A DNA stretch of 64,000 bases from Palsa-892 sp035295845 (GCA_035295845.1 DATGIF010000017.1:131548-195547), one strand, 5' to 3'; shown: positions 27,878 to 36,591, numbered from the stretch's first letter. The notes: a model not told the origin generated them from the letters alone. A program made the numbers and translations.

Positions 27878-29074
27878 ATGGGGCGTTTCATCGAATCTCT
27901 GCGAACCGGAGCTTGGCTCACCGCCGAGCGAATGCGCAGCTATGCCGGGATCCTGGTCTTGCTCGGGCTGATCGCCCTCGCCGCCCTCCTCGGCACCTCG
28001 AATGGCCTCATCGACTACCAGCGCCGCCCGCTCGGCACCGACTTCTCCAACGTCTATGCCGCGGGGAAATACGTGCTCGAGGGCAAGCCCGCGGCGCCGT
28101 TCTCGCCGCCGCTGCAATACGGAAAAGAGCAGTCGATTTTCGGCGCCGACACGCAGTTCTACGGTTGGCATTATCCGCCGGTCTTTCTCGCGCTCGCGGC
28201 GGCGCTGGCGCTCCTGCCCTATTTCATGGCGCTCGCGATCTGGCAGCTTGGGACGCTTCCGCTCTATTTATGGAACGTCTTTGCGATTGCCCGCGACCCG
28301 CGTGCTCTTTTTTATGCTCTCGCCTTCCCCGCCACCTTCATCAATCTCACCCACGGCCAGAACGGATTTTTGACTGCGGCGCTCATCGGCGGCGGGCTGC
28401 TCCTGATGGATCGCCTGCCGGTCGTCGCGGGGATTTTGCTCGGCCTCCTTGTCTACAAGCCGCAATTCGGTCTGCTCATTCCGCTCGCGCTCGCAGTTTC
28501 CGCGCGCTGGCGCGTGTTCTGGATCGCGACAGCGACCGTGTGCGCGGTTTGCTCCGCGACCTACTTTGCGTACGGCGCCGAAGTCTGGGATGCCTTCTTC
28601 ACCAGCCTCGCCTTCACGCGCACTGTCGTCCTGGAACAGGGCGGCACCGGCTTCTACAAAATCCAAAGTGTCTTTGCCGCCGTGCGCCTCTGGGGCGGCC
28701 CGGTGATCGTCGCCTATGCGGCACAGGCGATCGTCGCGCTCGCCGTGATCTTTTTTCTCGTGCGCGTCTGGCGAAACGAGTCGGCGCTTCCCTTCAAGGC
28801 CGCGGCGCTGATTGCGGGGTCGCTCCTGATCACGCCCTATTCGCTCGATTACGACCTCGTGGTCATGGCGCCGGCGCTCGCCTTCCTCGCCGCTTACGGA
28901 TTGAAGCGCGGGTTTCTCAGTTACGAAAAATCGGCGCTCGCCTTCTGTTGGATCGCGCCGCTCTTGACCCGCTCGTTCGCACAATTTCTCGGCCTGCCGC
29001 TAGGCCTGATCGCGCTCCTGATTCTATTTACCCTCGCCTACCGCCGCGCTGTGCGGGAGGGAACCGCGGGCTAG
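27878..29074 (+). CDS. Glycosyltransferase family 87 (DUF2029) membrane protein
   Basis: A 398-residue polytopic membrane protein with about ten hydrophobic segments. GT87 features are present: an early acidic site TDFSNVYAAGKYVLEG in the first extracytoplasmic loop, FYGWHYPPVFL, the THGQNGFLTAALI segment and LLVYKPQFGLLIPLAL. Family members are GT-C enzymes that use polyprenyl-phosphate sugars, e.g. mannosyltransferases of actinobacteria; the bacterial sugar and acceptor here are unknown. It lies directly downstream of the small Cys-rich secreted protein. Confidence 0.88.
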   Translation: MGRFIESLRTGAWLTAERMRSYAGILVLLGLIALAALLGTSNGLIDYQRRPLGTDFSNVYAAGKYVLEGKPAAPFSPPLQYGKEQSIFGADTQFYGWHYPPVFLALAAALALLPYFMALAIWQLGTLPLYLWNVFAIARDPRALFYALAFPATFINLTHGQNGFLTAALIGGGLLLMDRLPVVAGILLGLLVYKPQFGLLIPLALAVSARWRVFWIATATVCAVCSATYFAYGAEVWDAFFTSLAFTRTVVLEQGGTGFYKIQSVFAAVRLWGGPVIVAYAAQAIVALAVIFFLVRVWRNESALPFKAAALIAGSLLITPYSLDYDLVVMAPALAFLAAYGLKRGFLSYEKSALAFCWIAPLLTRSFAQFLGLPLGLIALLILFTLAYRRAVREGTAG

Positions 29075-29144
29075 TGCCCGCAATCCATCCTGCTACACTC
29101 GCAGGCAACAAAGTCCGAAAATCGGGATTTCGCAGGAGGACGCC

Positions 29145-29963
29145 ATGAAGCTCACCCCGCAGCAGCTCAAGGATTTCGACGACGAAGGCTATCTCTTCTT
29201 CCCCAACTGCTTCAGCGAAGAGGAAGTCGCGGTGCTGCGCGCGGAAGCCGAGCAGATTTACCGCAGCGATCGTCAGGAAGTCTGGCGCGAGAAGACCGGC
29301 GCTCCGCGCACCGCTTTCGCCGCGCACACTTACAACGAGGCGTTCCGCATCCTCGGCCACCATCCGCGGCTCGTGGAGCCGCTACAGCAATATTTCGGCG
29401 AAGGCGTCTACGTCCACCAGTTCAAGATCAACGCCAAGGCCGCCTTCGAGGGCGACGTCTGGCAGTGGCATCAGGATTACGGCACCTGGGCGCGCGACGA
29501 CGGCATGCCGGAGCCGCGGGCGATGAACATCGCCGTGTTCCTCGACGAGGTCTATCCGATCAATGGCGCGCTGATGATCATTCCGAAGAGCCACAAGCAC
29601 GGCACGCTCAAGGCCGGCCACGACAAGTCCACCACCTCGTATCCGCTGTGGACGCTCGATCAGGAAACGGTGACGCGGCTTTGCGACGAAGCCGCGACCA
29701 AGGATCGTCCCGGCATCGTTGCCCCGACCGGCAAGCCCGGCTCGGTGCTCATGTTCCACGGCAATCTCGTGCATGCCTCGCCGCCGAACATCACGCCCTA
29801 CCCGCGCAAGATCGTGTATCTGACGCTCTGCGCGGTTTCCAACCACATCACCAAGTTCACGCGGCCCGAATGGATCGCGCATCGCGACTTCGCGCCGCTT
29901 GCGCCGGTCGCGGACGACGCGCTTCTCGCCTACGCGCAAGCCCATAAGGTGGCGGCAGAATAA
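29145..29963 (+). CDS. Phytanoyl-CoA dioxygenase (PhyH) family protein
   Basis: A 272-residue Fe(II)/2-oxoglutarate dioxygenase. The facial triad is visible: His and Asp in WQWHQDYG (H-x-D), and the distal His in LVHASPPN. The preceding GNLV and the following YPRK/ IVYLT region supply the 2-oxoglutarate Arg candidate. The first 20 residues (LTPQQLKDFDDEGYLFFPNC) are typical of PhyH proteins. It hydroxylates an unknown small molecule; ectoine hydroxylase and syringomycin halogenase are relatives. AGGAGGA lies just before ATG 29145. Confidence 0.88.
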   Translation: MKLTPQQLKDFDDEGYLFFPNCFSEEEVAVLRAEAEQIYRSDRQEVWREKTGAPRTAFAAHTYNEAFRILGHHPRLVEPLQQYFGEGVYVHQFKINAKAAFEGDVWQWHQDYGTWARDDGMPEPRAMNIAVFLDEVYPINGALMIIPKSHKHGTLKAGHDKSTTSYPLWTLDQETVTRLCDEAATKDRPGIVAPTGKPGSVLMFHGNLVHASPPNITPYPRKIVYLTLCAVSNHITKFTRPEWIAHRDFAPLAPVADDALLAYAQAHKVAAE

Positions 29964-29999
29964 CGAGCGGCCGCTCGCTAGCGTCGCAACGGAGCATGC

Positions 30000-30632
30000 G
30001 TGGAAGATACGGCCGAAGAAATCCACCGCGGCGGGCATCGGGCCTTCGTCGGCGGCGATGGTCAATACTGGAATCACGTTTCCGAGTTGCAGTTCGGCTT
30101 CCTCGTCAACGAAGGCCTGCGGCCAACGGATGTTTTTATCGATGTAGCCTGCGGTTCGCTTCGCGGCGGCATCAGGTTCATCGACTATCTCGAGCCCGCG
30201 CGTTATCTCGGCATCGATAAGCACATCGAGCTCGTCATCTACGGAGTCGCGGCGGAACTGGGCATCGACAAGTTCCGGCAAAAACGACCGCGATTCGTGA
30301 TCTCCGACAGTTTCGAATTCTCGAAGTTCGGAGCGGCGCCGGCCTTCGGGATTGCGCAATCGCTTTTCTCGCACCTGACCGCCAGCGACATCGTGCGATG
30401 CCTCGCGAACCTGCGCGCGGTGGCGGCGCCCGGTTGCCGCTTTTTTGCGACTCATCATTGCACCGATGAAGCATTTGCGAACCCGACTGCCTCGCATTCG
30501 CACGGCTACTTCGCCTACACGCCGGCAGAGATGGAATCGTTCGGACGCGAGACAGGGTGGCAGCCGCACTACATTGGCGCGTGGAATCACCCCCGGCAGC
30601 AACACATCATCGAATACCGCAACGCGGCCTGA
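30000..30632 (+). CDS. Class I SAM-dependent methyltransferase
   Basis: A 210-residue protein with a SAM loop in FIDVACGSLRGGIRFIDYL, then an acid at the end of the next strand (YLGIDKHIE) and a motif IV region FGIAQSLFSHLTASDI. The TASDIVRCLANLRAV plus PGCRFFATHHC layout resembles Methyltransf_25 proteins found in sugar and surface glycan loci. Start is GTG 30000 with GGAGC about five bases ahead. It follows the PhyH gene by 36 bp, so both may act on the same product, but the substrate cannot be told. Confidence 0.78.
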   Translation: MEDTAEEIHRGGHRAFVGGDGQYWNHVSELQFGFLVNEGLRPTDVFIDVACGSLRGGIRFIDYLEPARYLGIDKHIELVIYGVAAELGIDKFRQKRPRFVISDSFEFSKFGAAPAFGIAQSLFSHLTASDIVRCLANLRAVAAPGCRFFATHHCTDEAFANPTASHSHGYFAYTPAEMESFGRETGWQPHYIGAWNHPRQQHIIEYRNAA

Positions 30633-30732
30633 CCGTGCGGCGCCGTTCGTCGCTGCGTCCAAATCTGCTAGCTTCGGTCACGCAATGGCCGCGTTTGCCG
30701 TCATAGTCCGCGCGCCATTGGGGAGCGCCGCG

Positions 30733-31374
30733 ATGTACACGCTCTATTCAATGCAAATGTCCGGCAATAGCTATAAGGCGCGCATGCTGCTCGCGCGCCT
30801 CGGCATCCACTATCGCCTCGTTGAAACTGATATCTTCAAAGGTGAAAACCGCACGCCCGAATTCCTGACGAAGAATCCCGAGGGACACGTACCGGTGCTG
30901 GAGCTCCCGGGCGGCCAATATCTGCCCGAATCAAACGCAATCCTCGTCTATCTCGCCGAGGGGACGCCGTATCTGCCCGAGGACCGGCTCGATCGCGCCG
31001 AGGTGCTGCGGTGGATGTTCTTCGAGCAGCACAACCATGAGCCCGCGATTGCCGCCGCCCGCTGGTGGCTGCATCTCGTCAAAGGCGGCCGCGAGCTGCG
31101 CACCCACGAGATCGACCGCTGGATGGAACACGGCTACGAGGCGCTATCACTGATGGACCGCCATCTTGCCAGCCGGCGCTATTTCGTCGGCGAGCACACC
31201 ACCATCGCTGATCTCGCGCTCTACGCGCATACGCATGTGGCGCAGGAGGGCGAATTCGAACTCGGCGGCTTCCCTCACGTCATCGATTGGCTGGCGCGCA
31301 TCGCCGGCGAGGCCGGCCACATCAAAATGGATGCGGTGCCGGAAGGCGCGTTGGCGAGCGCCGGCACCGCCTGA
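30733..31374 (+). CDS. Glutathione S-transferase family protein
   Basis: A 213-residue two-domain GST. The thioredoxin-like N-terminal domain starts MYTLYSMQMSGNSYKARMLL, with Ser/Asn in the catalytic loop, and has the VPVLELPGG cis-Pro and LPESNAILVYLAEG glutathione-contact segments; the C-terminal domain is helical with the conserved FVGEHTTIADLALYAHTH (N-capping box with Asp). It should conjugate or isomerise electrophiles with glutathione in the cytoplasm. ATG 30733 is the family start; a longer upstream frame is rejected. Confidence 0.9.
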   Translation: MYTLYSMQMSGNSYKARMLLARLGIHYRLVETDIFKGENRTPEFLTKNPEGHVPVLELPGGQYLPESNAILVYLAEGTPYLPEDRLDRAEVLRWMFFEQHNHEPAIAAARWWLHLVKGGRELRTHEIDRWMEHGYEALSLMDRHLASRRYFVGEHTTIADLALYAHTHVAQEGEFELGGFPHVIDWLARIAGEAGHIKMDAVPEGALASAGTA

Positions 31375-31506
31375 CGCCTCCCAAATTAACCAATTGCCGC
31401 TTTTCCGCCATCGGGCTACCGCGCCCCATCATCGTTCTGTCGCAATACCGCACCGATTGCGGGCGAATCCATGCAGCACACGCACTGATTCGAGGGAATG
31501 TCCCAG

Positions 31507-31674
31507 ATGGCCTTTGAAGCTTGCGCCGAAAATGAGCCGCGTTCGATCCGAGCCGCGGTCCGCCATGGCCGCTTCGGTTCGGCCTGCGCCGCCGCCATGG
31601 TCGCGCTCGCGCTCGCCGTTTCCATTTGTGCGATTGCGTTTGCCTTGGGCATCGATAGCGCCTTCGCCCGCTGA
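31507..31674 (+). CDS. Small membrane protein, 55 residues
   Basis: An ORF from ATG 31507 to TGA 31674. The first 25 residues are charged (ENEPRSIRAAVRHGR), then one strongly hydrophobic helix (AAAMVALALAVSICAIAFAL) and a short tail. GAGGGA lies nine bases upstream. It looks like a single-span inner-membrane small protein with the N-terminus in the cytoplasm. I recognise no family. It lies just upstream of the sugar dehydrogenase gene (40 bp). Confidence 0.5.
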   Translation: MAFEACAENEPRSIRAAVRHGRFGSACAAAMVALALAVSICAIAFALGIDSAFAR

Positions 31675-31714
31675 GAAAGCTGACGCCCTACGCGCAAGCG
31701 GTTACGCTAGCGGG

Positions 31715-32872
31715 ATGCGCACCCGCCGCCTCTTTTTTCTTCCGCTCTTTCTCGCGCTCATTATCCCGTCTGCCCCGCCGCGGAAGCCGGGCGCCGTCAA
31801 GAGCGAGAAGGTGGAATTCCGCGTCGAGACGGTCGCGAGCGGTCTCGACCATCCTTGGTCGCTCGCCTTCCTGCCCGACGGCCGCATGCTCGTCACCGAG
31901 CGGCCGGGACGGCTACGCATCCTCGAGCATGACGGAAAGCTGTCGTTGCCGGTCGACGGTGTGCCCGCCGTCGCCGCGGTCGGACAGGGCGGCTTGCTCG
32001 ATATCGCGCTCGCGCCGGACTTCAAGGAGAGCCGCATTGTCTATTTCAGCTTCGTCGAGCCGCGCGGGCCCGCCGGCAGCGTCAATCCCAGCAGCACATC
32101 TGTTGCGAGCGCACGTTTTCTCGAGGAGGACGGCAAGGCGAAACTCGACGACGTGAAGGTAGTTTTCCGCAGCGAGCCGGCCGTTGAAGGCGGCCTGCAT
32201 TTTGGTTCGCGCATCGCGATCGCCCGCGACGGCACGCTGTTCGTGACCACGGGCGAGCGTAACCAGAAAAGCGCGGCACAGGACCTGTCCGGCGACCTCG
32301 GCAAGGTGATCCGCATTCGCGCCGACGGCTCGGTGCCCTCCGACAATCCCTTTGTCGGGAGGAAAGGCGCAAGGCCCGAGATCTGGTCCTACGGCCATCG
32401 CAACATCCAGGCGGCGGCGATTCATCCGGTGAGCGGCAAGCTGTGGATCGTGGAGCAGGGGCCGAAGGGCGGCGACGAGGTCAACGTGCCGGAGAAGGGC
32501 AAGAATTACGGCTGGCCGGTGATCGGCTATGGCGTCGACTTTTCCGGCGCCAAGATTCACGAAAGCACTGTCAGGGAAGGCATGGAGCAGCCGATCTACT
32601 ACTGGGCGCCGGCATCGATCGGACCCTCCGGCATGGCCTTCTATACCGGCGACACTTTTCCGGCCTGGAAGGGAAATCTGTTCGTCGGTTCGCTTGCGCT
32701 CACGCATCTCGACCGGCTCGAACTCGACGGCGAAAAAATCGTCAAGGAAGAACGATTGCTCGCCGATCTCGGCCTTCGCATTCGCGACGTCCGCCAGGCC
32801 CTGGACGGAACCCTCTGGCTCCTCACTGACGAACGCAACGGCAAGGTGTTACACATCGTGCCGATGAAATAG
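31715..32872 (+). CDS. PQQ-dependent sugar dehydrogenase (soluble aldose dehydrogenase, YliI family)
   Basis: A 385-residue exported beta-propeller enzyme. An N-terminal signal peptide (RRLFFLPLFLALIIPSAPP) is followed by the GSDH core: LDHPWSLAFLPDGRMLVTER, GQGGLLDIALAPDF, LHFGSRIAIARDGTLFVTTG, EIWSYGHRNIQ, the GGDEVN calcium-site region, and a tail WLLTDERNGKVLHI. Relatives such as YliI oxidise aldose sugars in the periplasm using pyrroloquinoline quinone. The start at 31715 is chosen to begin at the signal peptide. Whether the host makes PQQ cannot be told here. Confidence 0.9.
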   Translation: MRTRRLFFLPLFLALIIPSAPPRKPGAVKSEKVEFRVETVASGLDHPWSLAFLPDGRMLVTERPGRLRILEHDGKLSLPVDGVPAVAAVGQGGLLDIALAPDFKESRIVYFSFVEPRGPAGSVNPSSTSVASARFLEEDGKAKLDDVKVVFRSEPAVEGGLHFGSRIAIARDGTLFVTTGERNQKSAAQDLSGDLGKVIRIRADGSVPSDNPFVGRKGARPEIWSYGHRNIQAAAIHPVSGKLWIVEQGPKGGDEVNVPEKGKNYGWPVIGYGVDFSGAKIHESTVREGMEQPIYYWAPASIGPSGMAFYTGDTFPAWKGNLFVGSLALTHLDRLELDGEKIVKEERLLADLGLRIRDVRQALDGTLWLLTDERNGKVLHIVPMK

Positions 32873-32901
32873 TTTCGCCGCCTTGTGCTAGAAAGCACAT
32901 C

Positions 32902-33576
32902 ATGTCTTTCCCCGAACGCTTGATCGCGGGCTATCGCGCCTTCCTCGGAAACCGCCTTCGGCGGGAGCAAGACCGCTATCGCGACCTTGCCGAGAGCGGC
33001 CAGTCGCCGGAAATCATGGTCATCGGATGCTGCGACTCGCGCGTATCGCCGGAAGTGATCTTCGACGCGCTCCCCGGCGAATTGTTCGTGATGCGCAATG
33101 TCGCCAACCTCGTGCCTCCCTATACCCCCGACGGTGCGCAACGCGCGGTTTCAGCCGCGATCGAATACGCGGTGCAGGCGCTAAGGGTGAAGCACATCGT
33201 GGTGCTTGGGCATGGGGATTGCGGCGGCATTCGCGCCTTCGCCGAGCACGCCAAGCCGCTGTCGCCCGGCGATTTCATCGGCCGCTGGATGGAACTCCTG
33301 GCGCCGGCCGCCGCTTCCATCGAGCCGCAATATCAACACGCGAGCCTCGCCGATTACCTCAATCATCTCGAGCGCGCCTCGGCGGTGAAAACGCTCGACA
33401 ATCTCATGTCGTTTCCCTGCGTCCGCATCCTGGCGGAGCGCGGGAAACTGCATCTGCACGCCGCGCATTTCGCGGTCGCCACTGGCTTGCTTTCGGTCTT
33501 CGATCCGGAAACGAAGTCGTTCGCCTCGATCGCCGGCGCCGAACACAGCCGGCTGTTTGCGGAGCCAAGGTTCTGA
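32902..33576 (+). CDS. Beta-class carbonic anhydrase
   Basis: A 224-residue enzyme with the beta-CA zinc site: Cys43 in GCCDSRV (C-x-D-S-R motif) and His-x-x-Cys in LGHGDCGG. RNVANLVPPY and AVSAAIEYAVQAL are further family marks. It interconverts CO2 and bicarbonate, feeding for example carbamoyl-phosphate synthase and carboxylases. No signal peptide, hence cytoplasmic. It lies 29 bp after the sugar dehydrogenase gene on the same strand. Confidence 0.95.
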   Translation: MSFPERLIAGYRAFLGNRLRREQDRYRDLAESGQSPEIMVIGCCDSRVSPEVIFDALPGELFVMRNVANLVPPYTPDGAQRAVSAAIEYAVQALRVKHIVVLGHGDCGGIRAFAEHAKPLSPGDFIGRWMELLAPAAASIEPQYQHASLADYLNHLERASAVKTLDNLMSFPCVRILAERGKLHLHAAHFAVATGLLSVFDPETKSFASIAGAEHSRLFAEPRF

Positions 33577-33586
33577 GACGGGCGGC

Positions 33587-33940
33587 TCACCACTTCTCGA
33601 AGACGAAGAACGACCCCACGGCAATCAGCGCAAAACCGAGTGCGTGATTCCAGCGGAAGGCCTCGCCGAGATAGAGCACCGAGAAGACCGCGAAAACGCT
33701 CAAGGTCACGACCTCCTGGATCGTCTTCAGCTGCGCCGCCGAATAAACGGCGGAGCCGAAGCGGTTCGCCGGCACCGCGAAGCAATATTCGACGAAGGCA
33801 ATGCCCCAGCTCACCAGAATCGCGAGGAACAGTGGCGAGGATTTGTATTTCAGGTGTCCGTACCAGGCGAACGTCATAAAGACGTTCGAGCAGACAAGCA
33901 TCAGAATCGGCAAAAGCGTCGGTGGGATCGCGAACGGCAT
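33587..33940 (-). CDS. DMT-superfamily small membrane protein (DUF486)
   Basis: A 117-residue, four-segment membrane protein with the DUF486 pattern: MLVCSNVFMTFAWYGHLK at the start, SWGIAFVEYCFAVPANR in the middle, and LKTIQEVVTLSVFAVFS plus the C-terminal RWNHALGFALIAVG. The family belongs to the drug/metabolite transporter superfamily and its members, half-size relatives of EamA carriers, have no firm substrate. Convergent with the carbonic anhydrase gene, with 10 bp between stops. Confidence 0.92.
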   Translation of the reverse strand: MPFAIPPTLLPILMLVCSNVFMTFAWYGHLKYKSSPLFLAILVSWGIAFVEYCFAVPANRFGSAVYSAAQLKTIQEVVTLSVFAVFSVLYLGEAFRWNHALGFALIAVGSFFVFEKW

Positions 33941-33974
33941 GGCGGACCTGTTTTGTTGAGGGTCAAAGGCGGTA

Positions 33975-34898
33975 TCAATATCCCAGTTCTTGCAGCACCC
34001 GCTCGATGCGCGAGCCGATCGAGATTTGCGGTTGCGACGGCGGCACCTGATCCCCTACCTCTCGTACCGCCACTATATTTTGTGCGTCGTAAAAAGCAGG
34101 AATAAATTTCTTCTGCTCGGGCAGCGCGTCGACGAAATAACTCTTGCCGAAATAGGTCCACTCCGCGTCGGTGGCGCAGCCGAAGGAGGAACGGTTGGCC
34201 GCCGAGGCGGTGATCACCAGGCTGTCGTCGTTGGCGAGCGGCGTCACGAACTGGCCCGAGAAGCACGACGAAATCAGCACCACCCGGTTCTTGATGCCGG
34301 CGCTCGCAAGCACGTCCGCGAGCTGCCGCGGCACGATGTCGCCCAACCGGCGCCCGTTCAGCCTGAGCGCGAGGCCGGTGCGCCGGTCGCCATGCGATGT
34401 CATGAACAGAAACAGCACGTCCTCCTGCGGATCGAATTGCTTGCCAAGCTCGGCGAGAACGGTTTTCAGATTTTGCAAGGTCGCAAGCGGATAACGATCG
34501 AGCGTGGCGGGACTGTTAACGAGAACCAGCGAGTGGCCGCGCGTGCCGAATTCCTGGTCGAACTGCGCGCGCACGCGTTCGACTTCCTTGCGGAAAACAT
34601 CCTGATCGCCGTAGCCGGCGAAGCCCACAAAATAAAGATCGCGCACGCCCGGCCGCTGCGGCGCCAGCGCATGAAGCGCCTGTTGCAGCAGTTGCGGCTG
34701 CCGCGGGAGCGCCGCCTGCACCCGCATTTGCAGCGCCGGATCGGTCCGCTTCGGGGGCGGCACGGCGAACGCCGCCGGGGCCGCCGCAAGCGCGATCGCG
34801 AGCGCAGAGCAGAAAAGCCAATGCCGCGGAAGGAGCATCGCCGAAAACCACAATCCGGCAGCGAGAAGGTCGCTGCGGCCCTCGCGCCAATCTCTCAT
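33975..34898 (-). CDS. Caspase-like cysteine peptidase, C13 (legumain) family
   Basis: A 307-residue exported protein. An N-terminal hydrophobic signal region is followed by a caspase/legumain-like domain: the strand DLYFVGFAGYGD, the catalytic His in LFLFMTSHGDR, and the catalytic Cys in VVLISSCFSGQF with the ensuing strand SLVITASAANRSSFGCA. This is the Peptidase C13 pattern used by bacterial proteins related to GPI8/legumain. ATG 34898 is preferred as two tandem AAGGAG copies precede it; ATG 34838 would start directly at the signal peptide. Substrate unknown; periplasmic or membrane-anchored location is inferred. Confidence 0.85.
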   Translation of the reverse strand: MRDWREGRSDLLAAGLWFSAMLLPRHWLFCSALAIALAAAPAAFAVPPPKRTDPALQMRVQAALPRQPQLLQQALHALAPQRPGVRDLYFVGFAGYGDQDVFRKEVERVRAQFDQEFGTRGHSLVLVNSPATLDRYPLATLQNLKTVLAELGKQFDPQEDVLFLFMTSHGDRRTGLALRLNGRRLGDIVPRQLADVLASAGIKNRVVLISSCFSGQFVTPLANDDSLVITASAANRSSFGCATDAEWTYFGKSYFVDALPEQKKFIPAFYDAQNIVAVREVGDQVPPSQPQISIGSRIERVLQELGY

Positions 34899-34899
34899 C

Positions 34900-34937
34900 A
34901 ATCTCCTTTTCCGGCCAGAATCTCCTTTTCCGGCCAG
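34900..34937 (-). repeat. Tandem 19-bp duplication carrying the ribosome binding site
   Basis: AATCTCCTTTTCCGGCCAG is present twice in direct tandem at 34900-34918 and 34919-34937, immediately upstream of the peptidase start at 34898. Read on the minus strand each unit contains AAGGAGA, so the gene has two Shine-Dalgarno sequences 19 bases apart. Confidence 0.9.
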
Positions 34938-35054
34938 ACCGGATAAATTGCGGCGATCGCAAGCGATTCGCGAATGCACCCGCGGGAGGCCCGCGCCCGT
35001 CCCGTTCCGTCGCAATTTCGTCCGACGGTGCTGAAATCGAAGTCCGGAGAAGCC

Positions 35055-35846
35055 ATGCGTTCCATCCTCGCCGCTTCGTTCTTGCTCGCCTTCGCGATCC
35101 TCTTCGAGCCTGCGCCCGCGGCCGCCATCAAGAAGACGTCCTATCCCGAAGTGAAGGTGGAAGTCCCCGCCGAGGCGAAAGCCGAGCCCACGCTGGAGGC
35201 AATGCGCAAGAAGCTTGCGAACGCGATCAGCCATCGCAACGCGGGCCTCCTCTACGAGCTCGTCGGATCCACCTTCTTCTGGACCACCAATGGCGATCCA
35301 AACGAGCAATTCGATAAAAGCCGCGATGCGTTGCATAATTTCAAGGTCGCCTTCGGCTTCCGCCAGTTCGGCCACAATAGCGACAGTCAGAATACCGAGG
35401 ACCAGCTGTGGGAGGTGCTCGAGGACATCACGAGCGGCCCAGGGCTTTTCCAAATGGACGAAAATCCGGGCGTCTTGTGTGGACCCTTAGGTGCCGAGCC
35501 GGCCGACGATGCCGTGATGAATCAGGCAAGCGGGCGGATCGAAAACGAGGACGAGGATTCCGAGTGGGTTTACAGCCTCACCGAGATCACGCTCACCGAA
35601 AAGCCGGGCGGCGGCGACAAGGTCGAGACAGTCTCCAAGATCGCAATGCCGATTGCCGCCACCCACCCGCCTTCGCAGGCGCTCGGGAACAACCCCCTGC
35701 CGACGCATTATCAATTGCTGCTGCCCTCGGGCAGGACCGGTTGGGTCGATGTGCACGCCGTACAGCCGCTTGCGGTCGACAAACTTTGTTACGGCAAGGG
35801 ACCCGGCGGCGACTGGAAGATCGTGGGCTACGAGCAGAACAGCTGA
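35055..35846 (+). CDS. Secreted protein of unknown function
   Basis: A 263-residue protein with a signal peptide (MRSILAASFLLAFAILF to APAAA). The mature protein begins with a charged coiled-coil-like segment (VKVEVPAEAKAEPTLEAMRK) and has a C-terminal part (TGWVDVHAVQPLAVDKLCYG) reminiscent of an SH3-like fold; two Cys are present. I recognise no named family. CCGGAGAAGCC precedes ATG 35055. It is divergent from the C13 peptidase gene, 156 bp between starts, so the two may be regulated together. Confidence 0.68.
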   Translation: MRSILAASFLLAFAILFEPAPAAAIKKTSYPEVKVEVPAEAKAEPTLEAMRKKLANAISHRNAGLLYELVGSTFFWTTNGDPNEQFDKSRDALHNFKVAFGFRQFGHNSDSQNTEDQLWEVLEDITSGPGLFQMDENPGVLCGPLGAEPADDAVMNQASGRIENEDEDSEWVYSLTEITLTEKPGGGDKVETVSKIAMPIAATHPPSQALGNNPLPTHYQLLLPSGRTGWVDVHAVQPLAVDKLCYGKGPGGDWKIVGYEQNS

Positions 35847-35928
35847 GCGCGATTGAACGCCACGCCGCCGTCATTTTAGGATCGCCCGGACGACACCGCG
35901 GTTGTCGCGTGAGGCGGAGCGCAAGAAA

Positions 35929-36471
35929 ATGAGCCCCTATCCCGCCGCATGGGAACGTCACGAACGCCTGCGCGATGGAACGCGCGTTTTCGTGCGTCCG
36001 ATCAAGGACGAGGACGCGGCGCTTTATCCCGATTTCGTTGCCGCGGAAAGTGCCGAGGATGTGCGCCGTCGCTTTTTCGGCGCCATCCGTGAATTGAGTC
36101 ACGAATTCATCGCGCGGCTGACTCATGTCGATTATGCCCGCGCCATGGCCTTCATCGCGATCGACGAGGCGGACGGCAAGATGCTGGGCGTGGTACGGCT
36201 GCACTGCCAGGATGACGATCCCGGCGCGGGCGAATACGCCGTCATCGTGCGCTCTGATTTCAAGGGGCGCGGACTCGGCCGCCTGTTGATGCAACGGATG
36301 ATCGAGTGGGCGAAAGCCGCAAGAATCGTGACGATCAATGCACTCGTGCTCGCCGACAACGTCGAAATGCTGAAATTATGCGAAGAGCTCGGCTTTCGCA
36401 CCAGCGATTACGCTCCGGATCGCGGCATCAAGCGCGTCACATTGCAGCTTGGCGATCGCTCGCCGTCGTAA
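35929..36471 (+). CDS. GNAT-family N-acetyltransferase
   Basis: A 180-residue acetyltransferase. The N-terminal HERLRDGTRVFVRPIKDEDA and the VRRRFFGAIRELS segment resemble the acetyltransferase domain of the protein-lysine acetyltransferase (Pat) family. The acetyl-CoA loop is RSDFKGRGLGRLLMQ. Followed by TINALVLADNVEMLKLCEELG and a final VTLQL strand. It might act on acetyl-CoA synthetase-like proteins, as Pat does, but this is only suggested by similarity. GGAG lies nine bases before ATG 35929. No kinase- or ACS-like domain is fused. Confidence 0.88.
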   Translation: MSPYPAAWERHERLRDGTRVFVRPIKDEDAALYPDFVAAESAEDVRRRFFGAIRELSHEFIARLTHVDYARAMAFIAIDEADGKMLGVVRLHCQDDDPGAGEYAVIVRSDFKGRGLGRLLMQRMIEWAKAARIVTINALVLADNVEMLKLCEELGFRTSDYAPDRGIKRVTLQLGDRSPS

Positions 36472-36591
36472 ACGCCGCCAAAAAAACCGGCTGCAATCCA
36501 TGTGCGATCGTGACAAAATGACGACTTCAAGATGCCGGCGTGATTCTCGCGCCGGCATTGGCACGTTACGCCAGCAAACAGGGGGCAATCC

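Noticed and set aside
34898..35453. Longer upstream frame of the C13 peptidase
   Set aside because: It crosses the tandem ribosome binding sites and the opposite-strand gene; the ATG at 34898 follows the binding site.
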